DNA from: Agrypnia vestita
Taxonomy: Eukaryota; Arthropoda; Insecta; Trichoptera; Phryganeidae
Length of the DNA stretch: 64,000 nt
NCBI GenBank assembly: GCA_016648135.1
Contig: JADDOH010011132.1
Coordinates: 1-64,000 of the forward strand
Direction: 5' to 3'
A program made the translations under genes and the position numbers. The notes beneath the pieces were generated by a model, which saw only the letters and a list, made by a program, of their open reading frames with translations, had not been told where the DNA came from and made no database searches. Each line of letters starts with the position of its first letter. The first letter of the stretch is position 1. Below are positions 10,471 to 21,954 of the stretch, in pieces.

Positions 10471-11180
10471 AACTAACTACCTAACCATCACAAGTTCCCG
10501 CAGGAGTAGGCAAGAGATTGACGCCAACACTCTTCGATCCTGGCACACCACTTTTGCTTCGCCACATTCATACAATCTTCTCAGACCTTCTAGTCGATTG
10601 TTGCGTGCGGGCTTTTTAACGGGCCCATCCTCAAATACTTGTAGTACCTGATCGTGGCCAGGTCTTTCGTCGCGACACCCCTATTCCCTTTTGCCTTTCA
10701 CGATTCGCTCATCTTTTTCTTAACCATCCTTTCCTCGTTCATACGTTCCACATGACCAAACCATCTCAGCACTCCTTTCTTTATTCTATCTACCACACTA
10801 CAGCCAGCATTGCATTCACTTCTAATTTGTTCATTCCTCACTCTATCGACCAAAGATTTTCCACACAAGCGTCTTAGTGACCGCATTTCAACCGCATTCA
10901 GTCTACTTTCATTCCTCTTTTGCCAATTCCAGGCTTCACTTCCATACATAAGGGTTGGCACTAGAACGCCATTATGTACCGCTAGTCTTGCTTCTTTTGA
11001 CAGATTCTTATTGGCCATAATTGCATTTAGTGCACCATTAACTTTGTTTCCCGCAGTTACTCTCCTTTCGATATCATTCTCAGCCTTGCCGTCTCTACTA
11101 AACATACTTCCCAAATACACAAACTCGTTCACTTGTTCTAAGCATTCGTTGTTTATAATTACATCACACTTAGTCACATC
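10471..11180 (-). pseudogene. RTE-like LINE reverse transcriptase C-terminus
   Basis: The open frame 11177-10698 encodes 159 residues: FVYLGSMFSRDGKAENDIER, then NKVNGALNAIMANKNLSKEA, VLVPTLMYGSEAWNW, NAVEMRSLRRLCGKSL and RWFGHVERMNEERM. These are the 'YLGS...DG', 'P.L.YGSE.W', 'EMR.LR...G' and 'RW.GHVERM' blocks that end RTE-like non-LTR reverse transcriptases. Below 10698 the frame is lost, but the 3' region remains alignable down to ~10471, where an aactaactacctaac run mirrors the ttag-type tail of the copy at 8339-8356. The polymerase core and endonuclease are absent, so it is not functional. Confidence 0.85.
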
Positions 11181-12295
11181 ACACTTAATCTGCTATATAT
11201 AATCTCAATTATACTCTAATATAGTATTTATTTTTGTATCTAGATAATTTTTTATTTTTTTGTATCTTATCTTTCGTATTAATTTTTGTATATAGTTAAA
11301 TTTTTATCTTAATTTTATATGTTTATTTTATTTTCGTTTAGATTTTTGTATTATTCTGCTTCTTCTTTCTGCTTTCTTTTTTACATTTATACTGCTTTAC
11401 TATTGTTATTTGTAACTATTACATAACAATCAAATGAGAATAACTTTTATTAAAACAAATTTAAAATAAACAAACATATAAATAAAATAAAAAGTACTAT
11501 TATTTTTAAAACATTTAATAAAATTTTACACTCTTAAATGACTGAAAACTTTATTTCACTACACCCCTAATAATGCAACGAATGTATTTATTTCCTTGAA
11601 CTACAAAAAAGATCCATTGTCTGGTTTCATCATGCTAATAGTAGGTACTCTTCAGAATTTTTATTATTTTTTTTAAGACTTTGTTTTCGACTTCAAGATG
11701 AGATATTTGAAGCACAGCTAAGGCAATTTACATCGTATTAGCACTTCTGCATTCCGCATCTGGTGCCGTTCAAATGCTAATTTGAAAACTAAATTCACTT
11801 GGCACCATCATCAGAATAGTCTGGCTATGATGCTCCTATTATTCGGTGCCTAACTCGTGATGCAGCATTCGATCTTTGGCCTCACTTCGGTGCCTTGAAA
11901 TTCGAGAGCTGTCATAGAATTAAATTGAGTCGCCTGTATAGTTAACGCCAACTAAAGCTTAGGAAGATATACGTATTGGTGGTGTTATGCTGGCTGCATG
12001 TGCTGAGAATCAAAACAAAAAGCTCCATAGCTGTTCGAAGTTTTTCTGTGCAACTCTGTTAGGGGTAAACTTGCGAGGTGACACATTCCCCTCAAACATG
12101 CGCGCATGCATGCGCATACACATACTAACGCACACTCGCAAACAATACCTAGCATATCCGTTTTGTAAAAAAGTTTTTTGTAAAATTAAGAATGTTAAAA
12201 TTAAAAATGTTCTCAGGTTATCACGGCCGTTCAGGATCTTTTATGTGCATTTTTCTGAGATATTCTGCCCTGTACATCTGATCTCTCTGGCCAAC
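11181..12295. other. Intergenic sequence, nothing recognised
   Basis: AT-rich from 11200 to 11560, mixed composition afterwards. The 119-codon ORF at 11987 runs into the repeat at 12296 and shows no domain. Confidence 0.45.
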
Positions 12296-12410
12296 GTTTC
12301 GGATTCCGTTGCAGGGTCCATCATCAGGGTCCAACATCGGCCCTGATGATGGAACTCGGAATCTTCGGTGTGAGAAGCCAGTGTCGTGCTCACTGGGCTA
12401 CGAGGTTACT
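12296..12410 (-). mobile_element. tRNA-like head joined to hammerhead-like repeat
   Basis: On the minus strand the segment 12410-12367 (ctcgtagcccagtgagcacg, acactggcttctcac) matches the tRNA-like element at 46977-47054. It passes directly into ccctgatgatggaccctg and ends ggaatccgaaacgttgg. CTGATGA at 12327-12321 followed by a short possible stem and GAAAC at 12300-12296 resembles a minimal hammerhead core of the kind found in Penelope-like elements. A second CTGATGATGGA lies head to head on the plus strand at 12343. The arrangement suggests a chimeric or nested repeat. Confidence 0.5.
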
Positions 12411-14240
12411 AGCGAATTAAAAATCCTTATATTACATTTTTGACACTTAATTTCTAAATATGTACACGACCTTTTTTTTGTCTCAGATAAGCGAACACCG
12501 GTTAAAGTTGCATGATAGTCATGAATTTTGCAATCAAAATAATTTTAAATGCATCTATTTTTACCTGAATTTCCAGCTCCCAGGCTATTGTATATATATT
12601 AAATATTTTTGTTTTTCTTCTATATTTTTTACAGACCACTAAAATTTATACATAAACTAAAGAAAATTTCTTTGTCCACGCTGTGGCTCTACCAATGGTT
12701 CTACTACGTTTGACATACATATTTTAAAAAAATGATTTTGCGGAACAGTGTGTAATAGCCGATCCGCTTATTGAATTTCATATTCGATTAATAACTCTCA
12801 ATATGACATCATGCAAAAATAAAAATTACGCTTCCTTTCTCAGAAAACACAGATGAAAAAATCAAAAATGCGTCAACAAATGATCACTAACCTGAAATCG
12901 ACTATTTTCTTCAGCTCCGACAGTCGAAATCGTCAGCCGCAGAGATCTTCGTGCCGCCTTCAAAGCAGATATCTTGAGAAGTTCCAAAACTCCCTTCGCG
13001 TCACAAAACAACACGCGAAGGAATATAAATTATGAATTCCCGGATTAAATCATCACAACATTTACTGATTCAATTATTATATCGGCACATTCAATGCGAA
13101 AAAATGCACACGCCAGAAGAAAAAAACAGAGCGATTGTTTCTCTTTTTGAATTTGGAGCCAAAATCGAACAGATTCAAATAACATTTTCATCACGCTAGC
13201 TAACCGCTAATGCCATCTTGCGTCGGATTTTGCACCAAACAAGCAGCGTCATTGTTCGCATATGGAAAAATCAAACGCGCCTCCGAGAGATTATTATATT
13301 TTTAATAGTTACCTATCATTTTGAGAGGTATAAATACATTTAAACTATTATGTCGCCTTACCAAAGTTACAAAGAATTTTAATTTTGAAACAATTATCAA
13401 ATTAAATTCTCTTACAGATATAGTAGAATAGATCAGGATGGACTTTTTAAAACGAGAATATTGATACGATATCCTAAAATAAAGTTCAAAGAAATCTTTT
13501 ATTTGATTGAGATAATCAAACCATTGATCTTTATTTGCCCGATTTACAAAGAGGCTCAGTAAAAAGCAGAGTGTTCGAATTATATAAAATTGTCTTTGAT
13601 CTAGAATCCACCGTGTGAAATTTCTTAGTCTAATTTAAATAATATTAAGCAATGCCTGTATCTGACTGCCGAAGTATCAAACCTTATTATCTGTTGTTAG
13701 ATACATTTAAATTTAACTTTAGTATTTTAAAAAATGTTTGCAATTCAAAGTGAATATTCCGTTAACAATTTTTGTGCGTGTTGTATCATATAATTATTTA
13801 TTTTATATCGAATTTTTGCGAAGTTGCAATATGCAGATTTGTCATGCGCAAAACATATAAGTTATCTGGTATTTTTACACTGGGCCACTTTCGTGGATTA
13901 CGCAGGCTAAGATAAAAGTCTAATATGCCAATAGGCACCATTTACATTTTCCAATGTTTATCTTACTAATAATAATTTTTCAGAATATGCTAACCATAAT
14001 ATAGAAAACAACCATACACTCAATAATACAAATATACAAATAATAAATAAATAGACATACCGACCAAAAAACTAATTAAGAAATATCTGAAATTCATTAA
14101 AACCGACATTTATACACAAAATAATACCATCAATAGTCAAATACAATACTCTCTTTTACCCCTTCTTCTCTTCTCTTTCTCCCACCACTGGAGCTGCAAC
14201 CCATACACCAGACATTCGCTCTCACTTCAATCTATACTCA
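12411..14240. other. Intergenic sequence; possible transposase N-terminal relic near 13080-13300
   Basis: Mostly AT-rich. A frame near 13105 reads MHTPEEKNRAIVSLFEFGAK, which has the flavour of the helix-turn-helix start of a transposase. It breaks after ~30 codons and no catalytic region follows, so I do not call a gene. Confidence 0.25.
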
Positions 14241-14241
14241 C

Positions 14242-14270
14242 CTGAAGAAGGAAACAGAGGCTTCCGAAAC
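14242..14270 (+). ncRNA. Hammerhead-like motif, possibly from a Penelope-like element
   Basis: CTGAAGA (14242-14248), a short possible stem (ggaa / ttcc), then GAAAC (14266-14270), with aaaataaaaa ~25 nt downstream. The order CTGANGA, hairpin, GAAAC is the core layout of minimal hammerhead ribozymes described in Penelope-like elements. Activity is not shown and the stem is weak. Confidence 0.4.
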
Positions 14271-14319
14271 AGTTAGTAGTGATATTCTAAAATAAAAATA
14301 GTGAAAAAAGTGTTTTATC

Positions 14320-14885
14320 AATCTACACTAATATTACAAAAAGGTAAAGTTTGTAAATTTGGATGTAGGAGGTAATCTCCAAAAACACTCATCCGATTTC
14401 AAAAATTTTTTCACGAATATTCAGAATGAATCTTCAGGGTGGACATGGGTTATATATTATTGCGTTGAAATAAAAGTACCATTTGTGGAGACCAATTTTG
14501 CAACGTAGGTCGAAAAAAGAGCGAATGCATTTATATATATACGAGAATAAATGCTTTCTTAGAAAAGTTGCAGACCTTAAAAAGGTATATAAACAAAAGT
14601 CCGAAATGACGTATATCTATATGTTAAGATTTATTCAAAAATTGATTAAATGTGACTAAAAGATATATTTAAAATTAATTTTAATCTGTCGGGGATAATT
14701 AAAGTAGGCGATGTTACATTATTATCAAAATAAATTTGCTTATCAGGGAAATTTTATGTAATTAATATTGCCATTCACACAATATTATTTGGATGAATAA
14801 TTTAGATTAAATTGATTTTTCACTGAAACTCTTATAGTCTCAAACTGAATTCCACGCATGCAAAACTACGGGCATAGCTTGTAAT
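14320..14885 (-). mobile_element. Family H retroelement-like repeat, long copy
   Basis: Read on the minus strand it starts aagctatgcccgtag and includes tagtcacatttaatcaat and aaatgcattcgctctttttt. It ends acctcctacatccaaattta, then aactttacctttttgtaat and attagtgtagattgat. The same order of blocks is seen at 41572-41940. The fixed 3' end and variable 5' end suggest a retroposed LINE or SINE tail; RTE-type is my inference. Confidence 0.6.
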
Positions 14886-16769
14886 TATTAAAATGGATTT
14901 CCACAAATTAAATGCCACCATATTCAATTATTTATTCAATTAGTATATTAATTTATATCACCTATAAATATACAATTTTTCATATTATAATTTTATTCAT
15001 GTATATAAATGTTAACTATAATTTGCAATATATACATATTAAAAAGTAGTGTCACTATTTTTTTATAATTCAACTAGATTGATCATCGACGAACATTTGA
15101 CGGATGAATATAAATATAAGAACGATATGGTGTTATTAAATAAGCTAAAATCATAGAAGTTTTTACCTAGAGAGACTCGGTTTACAACGAAATTTAAAAA
15201 ATGTGATAAACAATACGTATATACAAAATAATACGTTTTTTTCGCAAGGGAATTTAGTTATGCAAGAACAAATACTTTAACTGTGATATAAATGTGTGTA
15301 ATATACAGAAGGGTAAACGTTCTTCCACTGTGACTCAATATCTTCGCCTATAGAAGAGGTTTAGTTCATCTTTGTACATTTTTATACTGTGCGGGCTAAA
15401 CATATATATATATTTATTTATTTTAAATTTGTGTTCTTCAATATCATCCCTCGTTTCCACTGTTTCCAGCAATTGTTTCTTGCATGCTGATATTAATCTA
15501 AATATTTCATTACACGTGAGAAACAAAAGCTGTTCTCTGCATATGACGAGAATACATGGCGACGTGTATGAATATGATAATCCGACAAAGAGTTCAAGTC
15601 AATTTCACAATTGATAACTACTTTGAGAGTACGTTTTTATGAAATATTTACCTCTTTTTCTGTACTCAAATCTCTTACAAAAAGTTTATTTAAATTGCAT
15701 CTATTATAAAATGCGTTCTTGCTTCAAATCCCCTCGTGTATGAGATATTTAAGTTTTTTGTATTAATAAATATTTTAATGATATTGAAAAATTAATTGCT
15801 TATTTTTAAAAATTTCAGTAGACTACTGAAGAAAGTATTAAATAATAACCATCAATGATCTCAAATTTGTTATTATCAATATTATGTTTTTCCAGAAGTG
15901 AGATTCGTGAAATTTAAAAATAATCACAAAGTAGGAAACAGAGCCTACATTCTTGTTTGGTAATAAATTTTTCTCTTAATTCATTTTATTAAAATTAATT
16001 TGCGCTCGTTAAATAATTAACATTTTTTCATTTCCTTTTTATAACAAAAATATTTTACAAATTCGCCTTCTAAAATTCTAAAAAATGTGATAACGCTTAT
16101 TACCTTGATTTTTGTAATTTTTCAAAAAAATAGTAAATAGATTTTCACAATATTGTGTCCTGGAGTCTCGTATCTCTTACCTCTTCATAAATTTTCTTAT
16201 GTATCTACTAATACATATATTAAATGGTGTGTATCCTAGTTTCTATTATTTCTGCATATAATTTTCCACAACCCAACATTTCTACTCTGTTAATTCTGTC
16301 AACTTTCACCCTTTGGAAACTCTTTGGAAAACCCTTTGGAAAAATAAATCCCACTGTTCATCACACGTTCATCTGCATGACCACATTTTCACACCGTTAA
16401 GAAAAACTGTTAATTGTTTTGTCACGATATTCTAAAACGATAAGAACTCCACATAATCGAGGGCTTCCGAAACAGTCTGGACGTTGTGAATTGAGAATTA
16501 TTTGGACCGATCTGCAAAAAGCAAGTATATTCCGGAAAGATCAAGATGTCAAGAGGTTATAAATAAGCGTCAGCGCGCGCAGAAAATCGCGGCACAATAC
16601 AATTCACATGCCGAAATGAGAAGATGCCTCTGGACTGGTGGACACTTTCTCCCAAACATCTACACTTAACTCGCCAAGTACATTTTACAAACAATTTTAC
16701 ATACAATAACGAGGCTAAAAAGAATCGCGCACTCCTGTCAAGTGATGGCCTAGAGTAATCTACGGATTT
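14886..16769. other. Intergenic sequence, nothing recognised
   Basis: Predominantly AT-rich. Two short ORFs at 15335-15614 overlap on opposite strands and neither resembles a known protein. The part at 16440-16760 is less AT-rich and begins with gggcttccgaaacagt, similar to the second half of the hammerhead-like motif at 14260. Confidence 0.4.
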
Positions 16770-16985
16770 CCGAAGGCATCTAAAACATTCGAGAAACATC
16801 TAAAAAAGCCTAGAAGCCACGGTAAAGTTGTCCTAAACACTGGGAACGCCGAGAAAAATAGAATGGAATAGAATTTTATAATGTCGCGAGAGTATAAAAA
16901 CAACGGTAACTACTATCGAAGTCTAGAAGGTTCGTTACAGTCATCGAGTATTACTAATTTAAAATGTACTTTATTCGAGATTGTT
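16770..16985 (+). mobile_element. LTR-like remnant, copy 3 (partial)
   Basis: ttcgagaaacatctaaaaaa and gcctagaagcc match 3950-3975. gcgagagtataaaaacaacg matches 22712-22735. The gtataaaaa run is a good TATA box, as expected for an LTR promoter. No coding region follows. Confidence 0.45.
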
Positions 16986-17004
16986 TAGGAAATATTACCT
17001 ACTC

Positions 17005-17215
17005 GCTGTAATCTGTCATAAATGACGGTACTTTAACATGTCGGTTCATAAGGAATAAGTATTTATATATCGTATTAAAAAATATATTTAAATATATATA
17101 AAATACTATAAAGAAGTTACAAACGTTACGTGAAGTTACGGGGACAGAAAGATAGACAGATAGACGGACGAACGGACAGACAGACAATGCAATTATTATA
17201 AATGGGATAAGTTTA
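17005..17215 (-). repeat. Family J repeat with internal tetranucleotide microsatellite, copy 1
   Basis: On the minus strand it runs from the tctg/tccg microsatellite (17137-17187) through aacttctt.. to gaaccgacatg and a cgtcattta end. It is inverted relative to the copy at 17465-17675. Confidence 0.65.
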
Positions 17216-17254
17216 TACAAAAATTATGATTTTGAAAGTGAAAGACAAATAAGA

Positions 17255-17320
17255 TCTATAATTCAATACATTCTAAATTAGTTATTCTCGGTGACTGCAT
17301 TCAAAATGTTTTTTTTATTT
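17255..17320 (+). repeat. Family G short repeat, copy 1
   Basis: Shares ttctcggtgactgcattcaa and flanking blocks with 25145-25215. Confidence 0.55.
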
Positions 17321-17464
17321 TTTGGATATTGCTGCCTTAGCTTTTACATACCTTATAGAATATATATACATTTTCTTCTCTGTTTTACATTGTTAGTTTT
17401 GTAATGTAAATCGTTAAAAGAACCCACTGATAACCAGTACATGCTTAGTGGGACCTGTGACCTG

Positions 17465-17675
17465 TGATTTAAAAAAAAATCCATTATAATAATTTCGTTA
17501 TCTGTCTGTCCGCCCGTCCATCCATCTGTCTGTCCCTGGTTTAACTTCTGTACATTTAAACTGTATTTTTCGAAATTTTTCCAAAAATACATTTTTTAAT
17601 TTTTTTAAAATAAAATAAATAAATACTGACATGCAAAAGAACCGTCATTTTTGACGGGTCACAGCTAGTGTAATA
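17465..17675 (+). repeat. Family J repeat, copy 2
   Basis: Starts ccattataataatttcg, carries tctgtctgtccgcccgtcca, and ends gtcatttttgacgggtcaca + gctagt. The same order is seen at 48785-48952. A fixed cgtcatttttgacgggt end with an adjacent microsatellite suggests a SINE-like or MITE-like family. Confidence 0.7.
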
Positions 17676-18129
17676 ATAAATACCACGTTATATTTACGAC
17701 TGTCGATCGCGAAATGGTTCTTAAAAATTCCCGCTATGCGCGTTTGAAATTTCCTCCCGAACCGAACATTCCCTTTTCTTCTCACTCACGCCCTCACCGC
17801 TAAGCGGGCTGGCGGTCTCCGAATTAAGGTCACCAATCCACAAATTAAGCCTAAGAGGCTCGGCTTGGACTCCGCTGAATAAACATGAACCGGGAGCACT
17901 TGGCAGCGCCCGCAGGCGTCACGAGTGGCGGACGTTCGTCCAGTGGAGGTTATTTGCAAGAGTGACGGAAGGGTTTGAGGTTTGCATTAAATATTCATTT
18001 AAGGGTGACACAGCAAAATCGAGGAGTATATTTTATTTGTCAACTATTCTAATTTCGAATGTCTTTTTCCCTCCACGAAGGGGTTGAGTTTTCTACGTCC
18101 TGCGCCTTATTTGTGTGTTTTTATTTTAT
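17676..18129. other. Intergenic sequence with GC-richer part at 17740-17960
   Basis: ctcaccgctaagcgggctgg and neighbouring sequence form a non-repetitive, higher-GC stretch. No ORF or RNA gene was identified. Confidence 0.35.
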
Positions 18130-18560
18130 TATTATTGATATCATGTATTTTTCTTCTTCATGTGCCCTGTGGGGTCCCCCCGATCATCTGGGAGAAAGTT
18201 TCCCTGTCCAGGGCAGTGCGGAACAGCTCTTTCACGCTTCTTATCCCGGTCCACTCTCGGATGTTTCCAAGCCAGGAATGCCGCCTCCTTCCAACCCCTC
18301 TGCGACCCTCAATCTTCCCCTTCATGACGAGCTGAAGGATGGAGTATTTTTCGCCTCTCATTATATGACCAAAATATAAAATTTTACGGAGCTTTACTAT
18401 GTTGAGTAACTGTCTGTATTTTCTCTACGTAAAACTTCAACATTACTAGTCATGTCAGTCCAAGATATCCTTAACATTTTACGATGTATCCACATTTGGA
18501 ACGCCTCTAGGCGATTTAGAGTAGGCACCTTCAGCGTCCATGCTTCAACACCGTAAAGTA
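18130..18560 (-). pseudogene. Non-LTR retrotransposon reverse transcriptase C-terminus
   Basis: Minus-strand frames give YGVEAWTLKVPTLNRLEAFQ, MWIHRKMLRISWTDMTSNVE and VLRRENTD (down to 18397). After a frame change they give MRGEKYSILQLVMKGKIEGR, GVGRRRHSWLGNIREWTG and VKELFRTALDRETFSQMIGG (18361-18158). 'YG.E.WT', 'W..R..LRISW', 'GHIMRG..Y', 'GKIEG.R..GRRR.SWL.N.R.W' are the successive blocks of the 3' end of a LINE ORF2 widely seen in insects. Same family as 42241-42419 and 53390-54309. Dead by frameshift and truncation. Confidence 0.85.
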
Positions 18561-18944
18561 TATATATATCATGTATTGTATAACCATTTTTGGAATAAAG
18601 ATTAATTATGCGCGGGACAATGAACGTTTTGCGCGATCGACTCGCCCGGTTTTCGTCTCTGCGTGTTGTATTGACATTGGCCGAGCGAGGAGGTCGCTTT
18701 AGCGCAAAATAATGCCAACCAGGCGGCGAACGTGCTGGGCCGACGTGGACGCTTTTGCGCATATAACGGCTCAGGGTATGTGGTGGGTCCCCTTCATTGT
18801 CCGTAACTCGCTGATTTATGCTGGAATTACAACGACACACTGACAGTGATGACTTTCCGCTAATGAGGCCAGATCACCAATTGCTCCCTTAGAACATCCA
18901 CACGTCGAGACGCCGTAAAATGGAACAAATGCATACATTTTTTT
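18561..18944. other. GC-richer non-coding stretch
   Basis: 18600-18840 is markedly less AT-rich than the surroundings and non-repetitive in the window. An open frame continues upstream from the LINE on the minus strand to 18840, but its N-terminal half has no LINE or other recognisable feature. Confidence 0.35.
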
Positions 18945-19265
18945 GTCTAAAATTTATCATAGTAATGTACTTCATAAGACTTTTAAATGCATAAATAAAT
19001 TATGCACGACTATAATTAAATGCGCCATAGTGAGAAGCCTTATAATCCACATGCCGTTACTTTAATAGGTGGCATTTCTTGCCCTTTGCCAAGCTACTGC
19101 GTTCACATCGCCATTTTGTTGACAACACTTAAGTCAAATTATTCCCGCCCAAAGGAGCTATTAATTCAGTCACGTGACGTGCGCCGCAACGTCAACGAAG
19201 CGCCGCAAGAGGAATATTTTCAGTGCGTCGTTCAGCAAGGCAAAGGTATCCTTGATTAAGCATTT
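18945..19265 (+). repeat. Family C ~350-bp repeat, copy 1
   Basis: Blocks in order: taattaaatgcgccatag, cttataatccac, gccattttgttgacaacact, cccgcccaaaggag, gtgcgccgcaacgtcaac, gaagcgccgcaagag. The same order recurs at 20178-20668 and 21955-22292. The 79-codon ORF inside is not conserved in other copies. Confidence 0.7.
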
Positions 19266-19475
19266 TTTGTTTATTTATTAAGGAATCTTAACAGTTTTTA
19301 AAACATATAATGTAAAAGCATAGTGTTCATTTCTTAGCTAATTAATAAGATTCACAGATGTTAAGAACAAAGTTAGATAAGATATTTCTATTTTAGTTAT
19401 TTTGAATTAATTAATGAAAGTAGTAACCAACAAACAATGTAAGGAATGAATAAGTGATTGAATGCGAAAAAAACG

Positions 19476-19806
19476 AACCCATAAAAACCAAGTAGTTAAG
19501 TACTTATTATACCCACCGACGGAGTAATTCAAATTTTAAATATTCCATGACGTTATCGGGCCGCCGGCGCCGTTGGTAGTAAGCAAACTTTTGTAATGAT
19601 TTCAATTTGAAAAAACCATTAAAATATCTAAAAATTATTATTATTTAACGAAAATTTTACAGATCTTTTTGATCGTCACCGCGAGTTTGCTTGCAAAGTT
19701 TCAGCTCGATTGGATCACGGGAAAAGGGTCAAAACTCGATCCAAAGTTTTTACGACAGCAAGCATGCAAACAAGCAAGCAGATGCCACGAGTAAAAAGAA
19801 AAAATA
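19476..19806 (-). repeat. Family A repeat, copy A3, inserted in the family C region
   Basis: Starts aacccataaaaaccaag and contains gttatcgggccgcc, agtttcagctcgattggatc, acgggaaaagggtc and gatgccacgagta. It is reversed relative to A1/A2 and lies between family C copies. Confidence 0.7.
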
Positions 19807-20177
19807 TATCATAAAATGAGTTAAATAATGGGAGAAAAAGATGAGGAGGTGGGAGTCGGGGTAGAGGTAGAGGAAGAGAAGATTAGATATAGTGAGTGGT
19901 TGGTCAAAGACAATTTAGTACATGTAATTAAAGCATTATTTTAAATTCAGTAAGACCAATGTTGAAGAGGTCAATATCGATACAATTATTATTGAAAGCT
20001 TTGCATGCGCGATATAAAAATGTATTGTCTGCAGGGAACATGAAAAGAGATTAAGTCCAGTTGATTGGGACAGTCGAGATATCCTCTCAGGAGTTTAAAT
20101 AATTGTATTAGATCAGCACGTAGATACTCTTTGCTGTCTTAAATTTAGCGTAGCATACTGGGATATATATTATTAGT
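19807..20177. other. Intergenic sequence, nothing recognised
   Basis: A purine-rich run (gaggaggtgggagtcgggg and following) at ~19842-19890. No gene seen. Confidence 0.4.
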
Positions 20178-20668
20178 GTAACCGTAATATAAGTATTAAA
20201 ACTACTTCTAAAAATATATAAATAAGAACCGTGGCAAAAAGCTTCATAATTCAGTTCCTATCAGTTTCAAAGGTCGCGTCTCCCGCCATTGGCCACGGTT
20301 AATCGCCATTTTGTTTACAATAATAAAATTTAAATTATTCCTGCCTAAAACAGCCATTAATCGATTTGAGGGATGAGCGCCGCAACATCAACTCTGCGCC
20401 GCAAGAGCGATTCAACTCCGAAAGTGAACATATGTATTAATTTTTTTGAATGCGTTGTTGTGTGAAAATATAAGCATTATATTTATTTATATATTATTAT
20501 TTTGACCATTACATCCTTCACATAACTACGTTTATAAATTCATAAATTAATATTGAAACCATAGCTGAATGCGCCTATTAGCAAAAACCTTCATAACACA
20601 CTCCCATTATTTTAAATGGTCGCATTTCACATCATTTGCCATGATTCAACATGTCCACATTTAAAAAA
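20178..20668 (+). repeat. Family C repeat, copies 2 and 3 in tandem
   Basis: Copy 2 anchors: gcttcataattcag (~20240) and gcgccgcaacatcaac (~20377). Copy 3 anchor: ccttcataacacactcccat (~20588). The two are ~346 bp apart, giving the unit length. Copy 3 is cut off by family A copy A4. Confidence 0.65.
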
Positions 20669-20669
20669 A

Positions 20670-20975
20670 GTAACCCATAAAAACCAAGTTTTTACAATAT
20701 TCCCTTTCTCATTTTCGGGTTTCGTGTTTACCATATGCGTCGGAATCTCCATACAACTTACTAAGTTTTATGAAAAAAACCATTTAAAATTTAAATAATC
20801 CAAAATGATACTCTAATTTTTTTTTTAACGAAAATTTGATAGATTTTCTTGATCGTCGCCACGAGTCTACTTGCAAAGTTTCAGCTCGATTGGATCACGG
20901 GAAAAGGGTTAAAAATCGATCTAAAGTTTTTTCGTCAGACAAGCAGACGCCACGAGTTAAAAGAAAGGAAGTAAA
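20670..20975 (-). repeat. Family A repeat, copy A4, interrupting family C
   Basis: Starts gtaacccataaaaaccaag, contains cgtcgccacgagtctact, agtttcagctcgattggatc and ends gacgccacgagttaaaag. ~305 bp. Confidence 0.75.
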
Positions 20976-21061
20976 AAATATTAATTAAATTTTTCGAAAT
21001 TTTCTTGTGTAACTTTGTTAAAGGCCATTTTAAAAAGTATATTAAAAAATGATCACTTTGT

Positions 21062-21495
21062 TTACTTTCAGGACTTGTTTACAATGATTAGAAAGTTTTC
21101 GATGCTAAGACATCATCTTCAGTAATGTTACTAATGCTAAACTTAAGACTAAAGGACGGCGTACAATGTATATATGGGTGTGGTCATTAGGCGCAGAAAA
21201 GGGTACATAATAGATGGAGTTTGAATATTGATTACATTTATGTTACTATCGATTGGTAAGTTTTCGAAAATATCTTATTTCTTTCAGTATATTTTAGCAA
21301 GTAATATTAACATTTAGTAATCAACATTCAAACTCCATACATTACGTTCCCTCCTCTGCGCCTAATGACCAAGCCCACATACCCACCGGACTCTAATCTC
21401 CACCCCCCTCATGCCGTTCTTAAGTCTTAAGTTTAGTATTAATAAAAATAGTTATGATGATGCGTTAGCATCGAAAACGTTCTTATCTGTATAAA
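21062..21495. repeat. Inverted repeat with Penelope-like ends
   Basis: Left arm ~21062-21230 and right arm ~21320-21495 are inverted. Shared blocks include gttttcgatgcta, aaacttaagactaa, ggtcattaggcgcag and atggagtttgaat.ttgatta. Each arm carries the series CTGAAGA (or a decayed form), gatg..catc hairpin and GAAAAC, at 21122-21095 on the minus strand and ~21451-21478 on the plus strand. This resembles inverted terminal pieces of a Penelope-like element. Confidence 0.6.
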
Positions 21496-21500
21496 CAAAT

Positions 21501-21907
21501 GAAGGCGTCCCTATAAAAAGGGTCTATATGTAAAAACAAAATTTTACAGGACAGAAGAAAAACACTTCGTGAAATAAATACCTAGAATCTCCGATTTTTT
21601 CATTTTTTTAAATTCACATGCATTTTATTTCAGTTTTATTTGTTTTTTCATGTATAAAGCGATCCCAGTGACATCCTGGAACTGTCGGCATCCGTCATGT
21701 TTGTTACTACCAGATGAATAAAGAGGAATATAGACTCTTTTTCCGCGTTAGCTTTGAAAATTTTGAGGTCGAATTTCGGCAAGATTGAGTTGAAATCATG
21801 GAAAATAAATACTGCACATGGTGCATACTGTCATATAGATCATTATAAATGATAAAATCACTTTTTGACCTGATGTACTATATAGACCCTTTTTACAGGG
21901 CGCCTTC
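21501..21907. repeat. Segment flanked by inverted ~28-nt repeats
   Basis: gaaggcgtccctataaaaag at 21501 and its inverted partner (tttttacagggcgccttc) ending at 21907 bracket ~350 bp of AT-rich DNA. The motif also occurs at 8607-8627. It may be a small MITE; no ORF inside is convincing. Confidence 0.45.
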
Positions 21908-21954
21908 AAATAATGAAAATCAACAAAGTTATCATTGTTAATCCATAAATTCAA

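Noticed and set aside
13081..13310. Transposase N-terminus
   Set aside because: MHTPEEKNRAIVSLFEFGAK is suggestive, but it is followed by stops and no catalytic region; too weak for a call.
18397..18840. 147-residue minus-strand ORF as a novel gene
   Set aside because: Its C-terminal half is the LINE block YGVEAWTLK...LRISW; the N-terminal half is unrelated flanking DNA that happens to be open.
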